Shown in pieces: positions 33,830 to 42,472 of a DNA stretch of 64,000 nt. The translations under genes and the position numbers were made by a program. The number at the start of each line of letters is the position of its first letter. The first letter of the stretch is position 1. Origin of the DNA: Sinomonas atrocyanea (GTDB taxonomy: Bacteria > Actinomycetota > Actinomycetes > Actinomycetales > Micrococcaceae); contig NZ_JAUSTE010000004.1 of NCBI RefSeq assembly GCF_030812675.1, positions 209,201-273,200 of the forward strand. Direction: 5' to 3'. The notes under the pieces were generated by a model that saw only the letters and a program-made list of their open reading frames with translations, was not told where the DNA came from and did not search any database.

Positions 33830-35260
33830 CTACATGTGGACGTGCAGGCGGCGCGCGGCCTCCGACAGCGAGCCGGACAGCGACGGGTAGACCGCGTAGG
33901 TGTTCGCGACGTCGTCCACGTGGAGCTTCTGCTCGACCGCCATCGCGAGGCCGAAGATGAGCTCGGAGGCGTTCGAGCCCATCACGACGGCGCCGATCAC
34001 GGTGCCTGACCCCTTCCGGGAGATGATCTTGACGAACCCGTCGGTCGTGTTGCGCATCTTGGCGCGCGCGTTGCTCTTCAGGCGCAGGGTGACGATGTCG
34101 CCGGCGATCCGGCCGCTCGCGACGTCCGCCTCCGAGGCCCCCACCGAGGCGATCTCGGGCGAGGTGAAGATGTTCGAGGCGACGTGGTTGAGGTTCAGCG
34201 GCGTCACCTGGTCGCCGAGGATGTGGGCGACCGCGATCCGGCCCTGCATGGCCGCGACGGAGGCCAGGGCGAGGACCCCCGTGCAGTCGCCGGCCGCGTA
34301 GACGCTGGTCGCGGAGGTGCGGGAGACGCCGTCGACCTTGATGTGCCCGCTCTCGCTGACGGCGACGCCGGCCTGCTCGAGCCCGATCCCGTCCGTGTTG
34401 GGAATGGAGCCGACGCAGAGGAGGCAGTGCGAGCCGGTCACCTTCGTGCCGTCGCCGAGAGTGACGACGACGCCGTCCTCCGTGCGCTCGACGGCCTCCG
34501 CCCGCGACCGCGAGAGCACCCGCACGCCGCGCCGTGTGAAGACCGTCTCGAGCAGCTCGGCGGCGTCCGTGTCGGACCCGGGGAGGACCCGGTCGCGGGA
34601 GGAGATCAGCGTGACCTTGCAGCCGAGGCCGTTGTAGGCCGAGGCGAACTCGGCACCCGTCACACCCGAGCCGACCACGATCAGCTCCTCCGGGAGCTCC
34701 TCGAGGCTGTAGATCTGGGCCCAGTTGAGGATCCGTTCGCCGTCCGGCCGCGCGGTGGGGAGCTCGCGCGGGTGCGCGCCCACGGCGAGGATCACGGCGT
34801 CGGCCTCGATCCGCTCGGTGCCGTCCACCGTGACCACCTCGATCACGCTGCCGTCCACGAGGCGCCCCGAGCCGAGCACGACCCGGACGCCCTGCGCCTC
34901 GAGGCCGGCGCGGATGTCCTCCGACTGCTGGCGGGCGAGGCCCAGGAGCCGGTCGTTGACGATGCGCAGGTCCGCCCGGAGGTCCGAGCGCTTGAGCGAG
35001 TCCCCCGTGCCGGAGGCCAGGCGCAGCCCGAGAGCCGCCGAGGCCTCCTCGACCCGGGTCATGAGGTCGGACGTCGCGATGAGCGTCTTGGAGGGCACCA
35101 CGTCGGTGAGCACTGCGGAGCCGCCGAGCCCGGCGCGCTCCACGATCGTGACCCGGGCACCGAGCGACGCCGCGACCGACGCCGCCTCGTAGCCGCCGGG
35201 TCCGCCGCCGAGGATAGCAATGTGGGGGGCCGCGAAGTCAGGGTTCATCGTCACGGACAT
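33830..35260 (-). CDS. lpdA: LpdA-type NAD(P)H:quinone dehydrogenase (disulfide-reductase family flavoprotein)
   Basis: The 476-residue protein has all domains of the dihydrolipoamide dehydrogenase family: FAD motif ILGGGPGGYEAASVA, NAD(P) motif VGSGVTGAEFASAY, FAD contact SVYAAGDCTG and a C-terminal dimer domain. Where true Lpd has the redox pair in GGTCLNVGCIPSK, this one reads GGSAVLTDVVPSK, so both cysteines are replaced (A49, V54). That is the state described for mycobacterial LpdA (Rv3303c), a quinone reductase, so lipoamide activity is unlikely. Start choice is uncertain: ATG 35260 (MSVTMNPDF) or ATG 35248. It is divergent from the purine nucleoside phosphorylase gene. Confidence 0.88.
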   Translation of the reverse strand: MSVTMNPDFAAPHIAILGGGPGGYEAASVAASLGARVTIVERAGLGGSAVLTDVVPSKTLIATSDLMTRVEEASAALGLRLASGTGDSLKRSDLRADLRIVNDRLLGLARQQSEDIRAGLEAQGVRVVLGSGRLVDGSVIEVVTVDGTERIEADAVILAVGAHPRELPTARPDGERILNWAQIYSLEELPEELIVVGSGVTGAEFASAYNGLGCKVTLISSRDRVLPGSDTDAAELLETVFTRRGVRVLSRSRAEAVERTEDGVVVTLGDGTKVTGSHCLLCVGSIPNTDGIGLEQAGVAVSESGHIKVDGVSRTSATSVYAAGDCTGVLALASVAAMQGRIAVAHILGDQVTPLNLNHVASNIFTSPEIASVGASEADVASGRIAGDIVTLRLKSNARAKMRNTTDGFVKIISRKGSGTVIGAVVMGSNASELIFGLAMAVEQKLHVDDVANTYAVYPSLSGSLSEAARRLHVHM

Positions 35261-35330
35261 CCATTGTGCCCTGCGCGGGGGCGTGGGGGCCATTGCCGTG
35301 CCGCGCATGCCCCGGTGCGGGCGCGGTTGG

Positions 35331-35336
35331 TAGGTT
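35331..35336 (+). promoter_or_regulatory. -10 box TAGGTT of a leaderless promoter (purine nucleoside phosphorylase)
   Basis: TAGGTT is followed by 6 bases and the GTG at 35343 (another GTG, out of frame, begins at 35341). Confidence 0.5.
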
Positions 35337-35342
35337 CTACGT

Positions 35343-36158
35343 GTGACCACAACGGCAACCGCCACCGGGCCCTTCGAGCTCGCCCGGGCCGCGGCAGACC
35401 ATATTGCGCGCGCCACGGGCGTCCAGCAGCACGACCTCGCGCTCGTCCTCGGCTCCGGCTGGGGCGGCGCGGCGGACCTCATCGGGGAGACGACGGCGAC
35501 CCTCCCTGCCTCCGAGGTCCCCGGATTCTCGGCCCCAGCGGTCGAGGGGCACGTGGGCACCATCCGCTCGGTGCTCACCGCGGACGGCAAGCGGGCCCTC
35601 GTGCTCGGCGCGCGGACGCACTACTACGAGGGCAAGGGCGTGCGCGCCGTGGTGCACGGCGTCCGCACCGCGGCCGCGGCAGGCTGCCGGGTCCTCACCC
35701 TCACGAACGGCTGCGGCGGCCTCAACCCCGAGTGGGCCCCCGGGACGCCCGTGCTCATCAGCGACCACATCAACCTCACGGCCACGTCCCCGCTCGAGGG
35801 GGCGACGTTCGTGGACCTGACCGACCTCTACTCGTCGCGGCTGCGGGCGGTGGCCCGGTCCGTGGACCCGAGCCTGGCCGAGGGCGTGTACGCCCAGTTC
35901 CCAGGCCCGCACTACGAGACGCCCGCCGAGGTGCAGTACGCGAAGCGGATCGGTGCGGACCTGATCGGCATGTCCACCGCGCTCGAGGCCATCGCCGCCC
36001 GGCACGCGGGCCTCGAGGTGTTCGGCATCTCCCTCGTGACCAACCTCGCCGCCGGCATCAGCCCGGAGCCCCTCAGCCACGAGGAGGTCCTCGAGGCCGG
36101 CCGGGCCGCCGGCCCGCGCATCTCGCGCCTCCTCGCCGACGTCCTCGCCGCGATCTGA
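35343..36158 (+). CDS. punA: Purine-nucleoside phosphorylase (trimeric PNP type)
   Basis: The enzyme splits purine nucleosides with phosphate into base and ribose-1-phosphate. The 271-residue protein shows the phosphate site LVLGSGWGGAADLIG, the VLGARTHYYEGKG loop, LTNGCGGLNPEWAPGTPVLISDHINLTATSPL and the C-terminal MSTALEAIAARHAGLEVFGISLVTNLAAGI, where an Asn is expected to recognise 6-oxopurines. The next gene, a phosphohexomutase, starts 11 bases after its stop; that mutase could convert ribose-1-phosphate to ribose-5-phosphate. Confidence 0.93.
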   Translation: MTTTATATGPFELARAAADHIARATGVQQHDLALVLGSGWGGAADLIGETTATLPASEVPGFSAPAVEGHVGTIRSVLTADGKRALVLGARTHYYEGKGVRAVVHGVRTAAAAGCRVLTLTNGCGGLNPEWAPGTPVLISDHINLTATSPLEGATFVDLTDLYSSRLRAVARSVDPSLAEGVYAQFPGPHYETPAEVQYAKRIGADLIGMSTALEAIAARHAGLEVFGISLVTNLAAGISPEPLSHEEVLEAGRAAGPRISRLLADVLAAI

Positions 36159-36169
36159 AGGACCTTCCC

Positions 36170-38029
36170 ATGAGCACCACACCTGCCGGCACCCCCGAGC
36201 TCGCCGAGCTCGTCTCCCGCGCCGAGGCCTGGGCCTCGGCCGACCCGGACCCGGCGACGGCGGCCGAGCTGCGCGAGGTCCTCGCCCACGCCGCCGACCC
36301 CGAGGGCTCCCCCGCCCGCGATGCCGCACGGCAGGAGCTCGCGGACGCGTTCGCCGGGACCCTGCAGTTCGGCACGGCCGGGCTGCGTGCGGCGCTCGGC
36401 CCCGGGCCGAACCGGATGAACCGCGTCACGGTGCGCCGCGCCGCTGCGGGCGTGGCCGCGTTCCTCCACGGGAAGGTCGCCGGCCCCGCTGCGGGCGCGG
36501 CGGACGGGATCCGGCCGCGCGCCGTCGTGGGCTACGACGCCCGCACCAACTCGGACGTGTTCGCCGAGGAGACGGCGGCGGTCTTCACCGCCGCGGGCAT
36601 CGAGACCTACCTCATGCCGTCCGCGCTGCCGACGCCGGTGCTCGCCTACGCGCTGCAGGCGCTCGGTGCCGACGCGGGCGTCATGGTGACGGCGAGCCAC
36701 AACCCGCCCCAGGACAACGGCTACAAGGTCTACCTCGGCGGCCGCGCGGTGGACGAGGCCGGGCGCGGGGCACAGATCGTCGCCCCGGTCGACGCCGAGA
36801 TCGCCGCACTCATCGACGCCGCGGGCCCGGTCGGCGCCATCCCGCTCGCCCAGTCCGGGTGGACCACGCTGCCGGCGGGCATCGCCGCGGACTACCGGGA
36901 CGCCGTCGTGCGCCTCGCCGATCCCGGGCTCTTCCCGGCGCGGGAGCTGACGATCGTCCTGACGCCGCTGCACGGGGTGGGCGGCGAGACGGCCGCCGGT
37001 GTGCTGCGGGCGGCCGGATTCGAGGACGTCTCCCTCGTGCGCGAGCAGGCCGAGCCCGACCCGGCCTTCCCGACCGTCGCCTTCCCCAATCCGGAGGAGG
37101 CCGGCGCGCTCGACCTCGCTCTCGAGGCCGCCCAGGCGGCGGGTGCGGACCTCGTGATCGCCAACGACCCCGATGCCGACCGCTGCGCCGTCGCCGCCCC
37201 CGATCCCGCCTCGGGCGAATGGCGCATGCTCCGCGGGGACGAGGTCGGGGCGCTGCTCGGCTCGCACATGGTCCGCCGGCTCGGGCGCGGGCAGGGCCTC
37301 ACGGACGACGCCGCCCCCGCGGCCGCCGCGGACGCCTCGCCGGCCGCCTCCCCCGCCGCCCCGCCCGCGGCCGAGGCCGAGCCGGGCGGACCCGTGTTCG
37401 CGAACTCGATCGTGTCCTCGCGCCTGCTCTCCCGCATCGCCGCCTCGGCCGGGATCGCGCACCGCGAGACCCTCACCGGCTTCAAGTGGATCTCCCGGGT
37501 CCCCGGGCTCGTGTACGGCTACGAGGAAGCCCTCGGCTACTGCGTGGCGCCCGCGCTCGTGAAGGACAAGGACGGGATCTCCGCCGCGCTCCTCGTCGCG
37601 GAGATGGCCGCCGAGGCGAAGGCCCAGGGCCAGACGCTCTTCGACCGACTCGACGCGCTGCACGTGCTCCACGGGGTCCACCTCACGGACCAGCTCAGCG
37701 TCCGGGTGGCGGACCTGGGCCTCCTCGAGGCGATGATGAGCCGGCTGCGCCAGGACCCGCCGGCCTCCTTCGCGGACTCCCCCGTCGAGACTGCGGTGGA
37801 TCTCTCCGAGGGATCGGAGCAGCTGCCGCCCACCGAGGGACTCCTGTGGGCCACGCGGGACGCCACCCGGGTGATCATCCGGCCGAGCGGCACCGAGCCG
37901 AAGCTCAAGTGCTACGTCGAGGTGATCCGCCCGGTGGACAGCTCCGCCGAGCTCGCCGAGGCGCGCCAGGCCGCGCGGCAGGCCCTCGACGCCGCCCTCG
38001 ACGACGTGCGCGAGGCCCTCGGGCTGTAG
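36170..38029 (+). CDS. pmmB: Phospho-sugar mutase (phosphohexo/phosphopentomutase family)
   Basis: The 619-residue alpha-D-phosphohexomutase has the catalytic phosphoserine loop VMVTASHNPPQDNGYKVYLGG, the metal loop NDPDADRCAVA, the sugar-binding loop GYEEALGYCV and the phosphate-binding RPSGTEPKLKCYVEV near the end. Between metal and sugar loops lies an Ala/Pro-rich insertion of about 40 residues (around 378-405), unusual for the family and probably a surface loop. AAGGA about 10 bases upstream supports the ATG. It is cotranscribed with purine nucleoside phosphorylase, suggesting a phosphopentomutase-like role in nucleoside salvage; phosphoglucomutase activity is also possible. Confidence 0.9.
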   Translation: MSTTPAGTPELAELVSRAEAWASADPDPATAAELREVLAHAADPEGSPARDAARQELADAFAGTLQFGTAGLRAALGPGPNRMNRVTVRRAAAGVAAFLHGKVAGPAAGAADGIRPRAVVGYDARTNSDVFAEETAAVFTAAGIETYLMPSALPTPVLAYALQALGADAGVMVTASHNPPQDNGYKVYLGGRAVDEAGRGAQIVAPVDAEIAALIDAAGPVGAIPLAQSGWTTLPAGIAADYRDAVVRLADPGLFPARELTIVLTPLHGVGGETAAGVLRAAGFEDVSLVREQAEPDPAFPTVAFPNPEEAGALDLALEAAQAAGADLVIANDPDADRCAVAAPDPASGEWRMLRGDEVGALLGSHMVRRLGRGQGLTDDAAPAAAADASPAASPAAPPAAEAEPGGPVFANSIVSSRLLSRIAASAGIAHRETLTGFKWISRVPGLVYGYEEALGYCVAPALVKDKDGISAALLVAEMAAEAKAQGQTLFDRLDALHVLHGVHLTDQLSVRVADLGLLEAMMSRLRQDPPASFADSPVETAVDLSEGSEQLPPTEGLLWATRDATRVIIRPSGTEPKLKCYVEVIRPVDSSAELAEARQAARQALDAALDDVREALGL

Positions 38030-38081
38030 TAGCGCCCGCGGTGTAGCGCCCGCGCGCGTCCATTCGGGCTCGGCACGGGCA

Positions 38082-38471
38082 TCAGGCTGCGATCTGGACC
38101 ATGCCGTCCACCACGCGGGCCCGGAACGCCGCGACCGGCGCGCCCGGGGCATCCAGCCGCTCGCCGGTCGCGAGGTCGTAGACCTGCTTGTGCAGCGGGG
38201 ACGTGATCGTGGGGCGGTCTCCCCGGGAGCCGACGATCCCGCGGGCCATGACGTACGCCTCGCTCGCCGGGTCGCGCTGCTCGATGGCGTAGACCTCGTC
38301 GGTGCGGAGGCGGAACACCGCAACCTGACGGCCGGCGACGAGCGCCGCCTCGCCCCAGTTCGGTTCGAGGTCGCCGAGGGCGCAGACGCTGTGCCAGACG
38401 CCCTCGGCGAGCGCGGGGCCAGCGTGGTCCAGGAGGGCGTCCGTGCGGGGTGCTTCAGCTGTGATCGTCAT
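38082..38471 (-). CDS. nirD: Nitrite reductase small subunit
   Basis: NirD partners NirB in NADH-dependent reduction of nitrite to ammonium. The 129-residue protein has a Rieske-like fold (VWHSVCALGDLEPNWGEAALVAGRQVAVFRLRTDEVYAIEQRDP; SPLHKQVYDLATGERLD) but lacks the Cys-His ligand pairs of true Rieske proteins, as NirD normally does. It is divergent from nirB, not downstream as in many bacteria. Its ATG follows a TAGCGT box by 6 bases and so is probably leaderless. Confidence 0.92.
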   Translation of the reverse strand: MTITAEAPRTDALLDHAGPALAEGVWHSVCALGDLEPNWGEAALVAGRQVAVFRLRTDEVYAIEQRDPASEAYVMARGIVGSRGDRPTITSPLHKQVYDLATGERLDAPGAPVAAFRARVVDGMVQIAA

Positions 38472-38477
38472 GGCTCC

Positions 38478-38521
38478 ACGCTACGGAGCGGGCCGTTTCG
38501 CCCGGGTTGAGCCCGCATGAC
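38478..38521 (-). promoter_or_regulatory. nirD promoter with GlnR-like half-site ladder
   Basis: On the minus strand: GTCAT (38517-38521), n6, TCAAC (38506-38510), n6, GAAAC (38495-38499), then 11 bases to TAGCGT (-10, 38478-38483) and 6 bases to the ATG. Spacing of the 5-mers is exactly 11 bases. This is the same architecture as at narK and nirB, but on the opposite strand. Confidence 0.6.
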
Positions 38522-38561
38522 GGCTGCGTAAAACCGGCCTCACCTCCCGCGAAACATGCCC

Positions 38562-38626
38562 GTGACAGCGAAGTCAACGGTCCGTTACATCCGGGCAACT
38601 GACCCGAAATCGCCCCTTCCTAGGCT
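38562..38626 (+). promoter_or_regulatory. nirB promoter with GlnR-like half-site ladder
   Basis: Five 5-mers at 11-base spacing: GTGAC (38562), GTCAA (38573), GTTAC (38584), GCAAC (38595), GAAAT (38606). Ten bases after the last comes TAGGCT (-10, 38621-38626), the same 10-base gap as at narK. The first, third, fourth and fifth blocks match gTnAC/GaAAc closely. The box lies upstream of the -10 at the place expected for an activator. Confidence 0.7.
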
Positions 38627-38676
38627 TGAGGGAGACCACGCCGGAACGCCGGCATCCCCTACGGAAGGCACCGACC

Positions 38677-41382
38677 GTGAGCACCAGCCCGCTCGAGACT
38701 CCCCCTCCAGGCCCCGGCCCGCGCCGCGTCGTCGTGATCGGCGGCGGCCCCGCCGCCCACCGCTTCGCCGAGGCGATGGCCGCCCGTGGCCTCGACGCGT
38801 CCGGCGGCTTCCACGTCACGCTGGTCAGCGAGGAGGACCACCTTCCCTACGACCGCGTGGCGCTCTCCAAGGCGCTCACCGGCGATCCGGGCAGCGTCGA
38901 CCTCACCCTGGGGGCGCCGTCGCTGTGGGACACCCCGGGAATGGCGCTCCGCACGGGCACGCGGGCCGTGGGCCTCGACACCGCGGCCCGCACCGTCCGC
39001 GTCGAGGGCCGGGACACTGTGGAGGAGCTGCCCTACGACGAGCTCGTCCTGGCCACGGGCTCGAACGCCGCCCGCCTCCCGATTCCCGGCGCCGAGCACA
39101 CGCACGTCTACCGCACGCTCGAGGACGTCTGGTACCTCCGCGCCGAGATCGGCCGCCTCCACGGGACCCTCGGCCGGCCCCCGCGGGTCGCCGTGATCGG
39201 CGGCGGCCTGCTCGGCATCGAGGCGGCCGCCGGGGCGCAGTCGCTCGGCGCCGAGCCCCTGATCATCGACGGCTCGCCGTGGCCCATGAACCGGCAGCTC
39301 GACGAGGGCGCCGGCCAGGCGCTCACCCGGCTCATCGCCGCGAAGGGCTTCACGCTGCACGGCGGGGTCTTCCCGTCCGAGGTGCACACGGACGACGCCG
39401 GCACGGTCACCGGCGTGCTCATGGCGGACGGGCGCCTGGTCCCCGCCGACCTCGTGGTGGTCGCGATCGGCGTGCGGCCCCGCGACGAGCTCATCCGCGC
39501 GGCCGTGGACGGCGTTGGCGAGTCCGGCGGCCCGGCGACGTTCGAGCTCGGGCCGCGGGGCGGCGTCGTGATCGACGAGACGTGTGCCACGGGCGCGCCG
39601 AACGTGTGGGCGATCGGCGAGGTCGCGAGCTTCGGCGGCATGTGCCTGGGGCTCGTGGCGCCCGCCAACACGATGGCGGAGATCGTCGCGGACCGCCTCC
39701 ACGGCGGCGGCGCGACGTTCCCCGGCTTCGACACCGCGACCAAGCTCAAGCTCTCCGGCGTGGACGTGGCGAGCTTCGGCGACGCGTTCGCCGCCGAGCC
39801 GGGAGCGCTCGAGATCGTCTACGCGGACCCGGCCCGCGGCATCTACCAGAAGATCGTCACGACCGACGATGCGCGCACGCTCCTCGGCGGCATCTTCGTC
39901 GGCGACGCCTCCCCCTACCTGAGCCTGCGCCCGCTCCTGGGCCGCGAGCTCCCCGCCGAGCCCGGCGCGTTCCTGTCCGCGTCGGGCGCCGGCGACGGCG
40001 GCGAGGCCGCCCTCGTCGAGCTCCCGGACGACGCGATCCTCTGCTCGTGCAACAACGTCGCCGCCGGGGCGCTGCGGGACGCGGTCAACGGGTGCGGCAC
40101 GTGCGAGGGGCAGGACCCGGTGCAGGATGTGGCCGGGCTCAAGGCGTGCACCCGCGCCGGCACGCAGTGCGGCTCGTGCGTGCCGATGGTCAAGAAGCTC
40201 CTCGAGGCCGAGCTCGCCAAGTCCGGCGTCACGGTCAGCAAGGCGCTGTGCGAGCACATCCCGCTCTCGCGCCAGGAGCTCTTCGACGTGATCCGCGTCG
40301 CCCAGCTGACCTCGTTCGAGGACATCATGGCCCGGCACGGCACCGGCGCCGGCTGCGACATCTGCAAGCCGACCATCGCCTCGATCCTGGCCTCCCAGCA
40401 TTCCGCCTACGTGCTCGACGCCGGCCGCGGCACCCTCCAGGACACCAACGACCGCGCCCTGGCCAATATGCAGAAGGACGGCACCTACTCGGTGGTCCCG
40501 CGCATCCCGGGCGGCGAGATCACCCCCGAGAAGCTCGGCGTCATCGCCGCCGTGGCCCAGAAGTACGGCCTGTACACGAAGATCACCGGCGGCCAGCGGA
40601 TCGACATGTTCGGGGCCCGGCTCGAGCAGCTCCCGGACATCTGGGCCGAGCTCATCGCCGCGGGCATGGAGTCCGGGCAGGCCTACGGCAAGAGCCTGCG
40701 GACCGTGAAGAGCTGCGTCGGTTCGACCTGGTGCCGCTACGGCCAGCAGGACTCCGTGGGCATGGCGATCCAGCTCGAGCTGCGCTACCGCGGCCTGCGC
40801 AGCCCCCACAAGCTCAAGCTCGGGGTCTCCGGCTGCGCGCGCGAGTGCGCCGAGGCCCGCGGCAAGGACGTGGGCGTCATCGCGACCGCCGACGGCTGGA
40901 ACCTGTACGTGGGCGGCAACGGCGGCGCGACCCCGGCCCACGCCCAGCTCCTGGCCAAGGACCTGGACGATCAGACGCTCATCCAGTACATCGACCGCTA
41001 CTTCATGTACTACATCCGCACCGCCGACCGCCTCCAGCGCACCGCGCGCTGGCAGGAGGAGCTCGACGGCGGCCTCGAGCATGTGCGGCAGGTCGTCGTC
41101 GAGGACTCGCTCGGGATCGCCGCCGAGCTCGAAGCGGCGATGGCCACCCACGTGGAGCACTACGAGGACGAGTGGGCCGCGACCCTGGCGGACCCCGAGC
41201 GCCTGCGCCGCTTCCGCTCCTTCGTCAACGCCCCCGACGCGGCCGACGACTCGATCGTGCACGTCCCCGAGCGGGACCAGGTCCGGCCCGCCACCGCCGC
41301 CGAGCGCGTCTCACTCGGCGCGACCATCCCCGTCCGCACCCCCGCCGCGGCCGCCGCCGCGCCCACCGCCCAGGAGGCCTGA
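38677..41382 (+). CDS. nirB: Nitrite reductase [NAD(P)H], large subunit
   Basis: The 901-residue enzyme reduces nitrite to ammonium with six electrons. Domains in order: FAD (RVVVIGGGPAAHRFAEAM), NADH (RVAVIGGGLLGIEAAAGAQ), BFD-like [2Fe-2S] (CSCNN...GTQCGSCVPMVKK), ferredoxin-like half-domain and siroheme/[4Fe-4S] domain. The cluster cysteines are C680, C686 (SCVGSTWC) and C720, C724 (SGCARECAE). The GTG at 38677 follows GGAAGG by 8 bases. The next two genes, cobA and hemD, make the siroheme precursor and are joined by 1-base spacing and then an overlap, so enzyme and cofactor are produced together. Confidence 0.95.
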   Translation: MSTSPLETPPPGPGPRRVVVIGGGPAAHRFAEAMAARGLDASGGFHVTLVSEEDHLPYDRVALSKALTGDPGSVDLTLGAPSLWDTPGMALRTGTRAVGLDTAARTVRVEGRDTVEELPYDELVLATGSNAARLPIPGAEHTHVYRTLEDVWYLRAEIGRLHGTLGRPPRVAVIGGGLLGIEAAAGAQSLGAEPLIIDGSPWPMNRQLDEGAGQALTRLIAAKGFTLHGGVFPSEVHTDDAGTVTGVLMADGRLVPADLVVVAIGVRPRDELIRAAVDGVGESGGPATFELGPRGGVVIDETCATGAPNVWAIGEVASFGGMCLGLVAPANTMAEIVADRLHGGGATFPGFDTATKLKLSGVDVASFGDAFAAEPGALEIVYADPARGIYQKIVTTDDARTLLGGIFVGDASPYLSLRPLLGRELPAEPGAFLSASGAGDGGEAALVELPDDAILCSCNNVAAGALRDAVNGCGTCEGQDPVQDVAGLKACTRAGTQCGSCVPMVKKLLEAELAKSGVTVSKALCEHIPLSRQELFDVIRVAQLTSFEDIMARHGTGAGCDICKPTIASILASQHSAYVLDAGRGTLQDTNDRALANMQKDGTYSVVPRIPGGEITPEKLGVIAAVAQKYGLYTKITGGQRIDMFGARLEQLPDIWAELIAAGMESGQAYGKSLRTVKSCVGSTWCRYGQQDSVGMAIQLELRYRGLRSPHKLKLGVSGCARECAEARGKDVGVIATADGWNLYVGGNGGATPAHAQLLAKDLDDQTLIQYIDRYFMYYIRTADRLQRTARWQEELDGGLEHVRQVVVEDSLGIAAELEAAMATHVEHYEDEWAATLADPERLRRFRSFVNAPDAADDSIVHVPERDQVRPATAAERVSLGATIPVRTPAAAAAAPTAQEA

Positions 41383-41383
41383 C

Positions 41384-42472
41384 ATGCAGCTCACCCTCTC
41401 CCTCGAGGGCCTTCCCGTCGTGGTCCTCGGCGAAGCCGACGAGTCCCGCCAGGCCCTCGCGCGCTACCGCGCTGCGGGGGCCCGCCTGACGTTCTTCGAG
41501 TCGGCCGAGGCCTACATGGCGGCCGCCGCCGCGCCCGCCAGGCCCGCGCTCGTGGCCCTCGTGGGGCGCCCGGCCGCGCACGACGCCGCATGGTCGCCCG
41601 TGCTGGACCACTACCGCAGGCTCGGGGTCCCCCTCGTCGCCGAGCCCCCGGCTGGCCGCCGCGGCCACGTGGCCCTCGTGGGCGGCGGCCCCGGATCGCG
41701 CGGCCTGCTCACGGTCGAGGCCGTCGAGGCGCTCCGCGATGCGGACATCGTCCTCTTCGACCGGCTCTCGCCACGGCGCGAGCTCCCCGCGCTCACCACG
41801 GCCCGGCTCGTCGACGTCGGCAAGCTGCCAGGGCACCACAAGGTGCCGCAGGAGGAGATCAACCGGCTGCTCGTGGACTACGCGACGTACGGCCTCACCG
41901 GGCGCCCCGCCAACGTGGTGCGGCTCAAGGGCGGGGACCCCTTCGTGTTCGGCCGCGGCGCCGAGGAGGCCGCCGCCTGCGCGGCCGCGGGCGTCCCCGT
42001 GCGCGTCGTGTCCGGGATCTCGAGCTCGATCGCCGTCCCCGCCGCCGCGGGGATCCCCGTCACGCACCGCAACGTGAGCCACTCCTTCACCGTCATCTCG
42101 GGGCACGCCCCGCTGAGCGACGCCGAGCACCTCCACCTCGCCGGCCTCGCGGCGGCCGGCGGCACCGTCGTCGTCCTCATGGGGATCGCCACGCTCCCCC
42201 ACCTCGCCGCCGGGCTGCGCCGGGCGGGGCTGGGGCCGGCAACGCCGCTCGCCGTGGTCGAGCGCGGGCACCAGGCGGGCCAGCGCACCACGGTCGCCGA
42301 CCTCGGCAGCGCCGAGGCCGCCACGTCCGGGTGCGGCAACCCCGCCGTGATCGTCATCGGCGATGTGGTGCGGGTGGCCGGGCGCGGCGCCGAGGCGGGC
42401 TCGGCGTACGCGGACGAGCTGCGCGGGCTGGTCGGCGACCTCGCGGGGCAGCAGGCCGGGAGTGCCGCGTGA
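41384..42472 (+). CDS. cobA: Uroporphyrinogen-III C-methyltransferase with degenerate N-terminal siroheme-synthase-like domain
   Basis: The C-terminal 260 residues are a complete SUMT (VALVGGGPGSRGLLTVEAVEALRDADIVLFDRLSP; VVRLKGGDPFVFGRGAEEAAAC; GIPVTHR; SFTVISGHAP), which methylates uroporphyrinogen III to precorrin-2 with S-adenosylmethionine. The first 95 or so residues (VVVLGEADESRQALARYRAAGARLTFFES) resemble the start of a CysG/Met8 dehydrogenase-ferrochelatase fold but lack its glycine-rich NAD loop, so that part is probably inactive. It begins 1 base after nirB with GGAGG upstream. It serves siroheme for NirB. Confidence 0.9.
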   Translation: MQLTLSLEGLPVVVLGEADESRQALARYRAAGARLTFFESAEAYMAAAAAPARPALVALVGRPAAHDAAWSPVLDHYRRLGVPLVAEPPAGRRGHVALVGGGPGSRGLLTVEAVEALRDADIVLFDRLSPRRELPALTTARLVDVGKLPGHHKVPQEEINRLLVDYATYGLTGRPANVVRLKGGDPFVFGRGAEEAAACAAAGVPVRVVSGISSSIAVPAAAGIPVTHRNVSHSFTVISGHAPLSDAEHLHLAGLAAAGGTVVVLMGIATLPHLAAGLRRAGLGPATPLAVVERGHQAGQRTTVADLGSAEAATSGCGNPAVIVIGDVVRVAGRGAEAGSAYADELRGLVGDLAGQQAGSAA

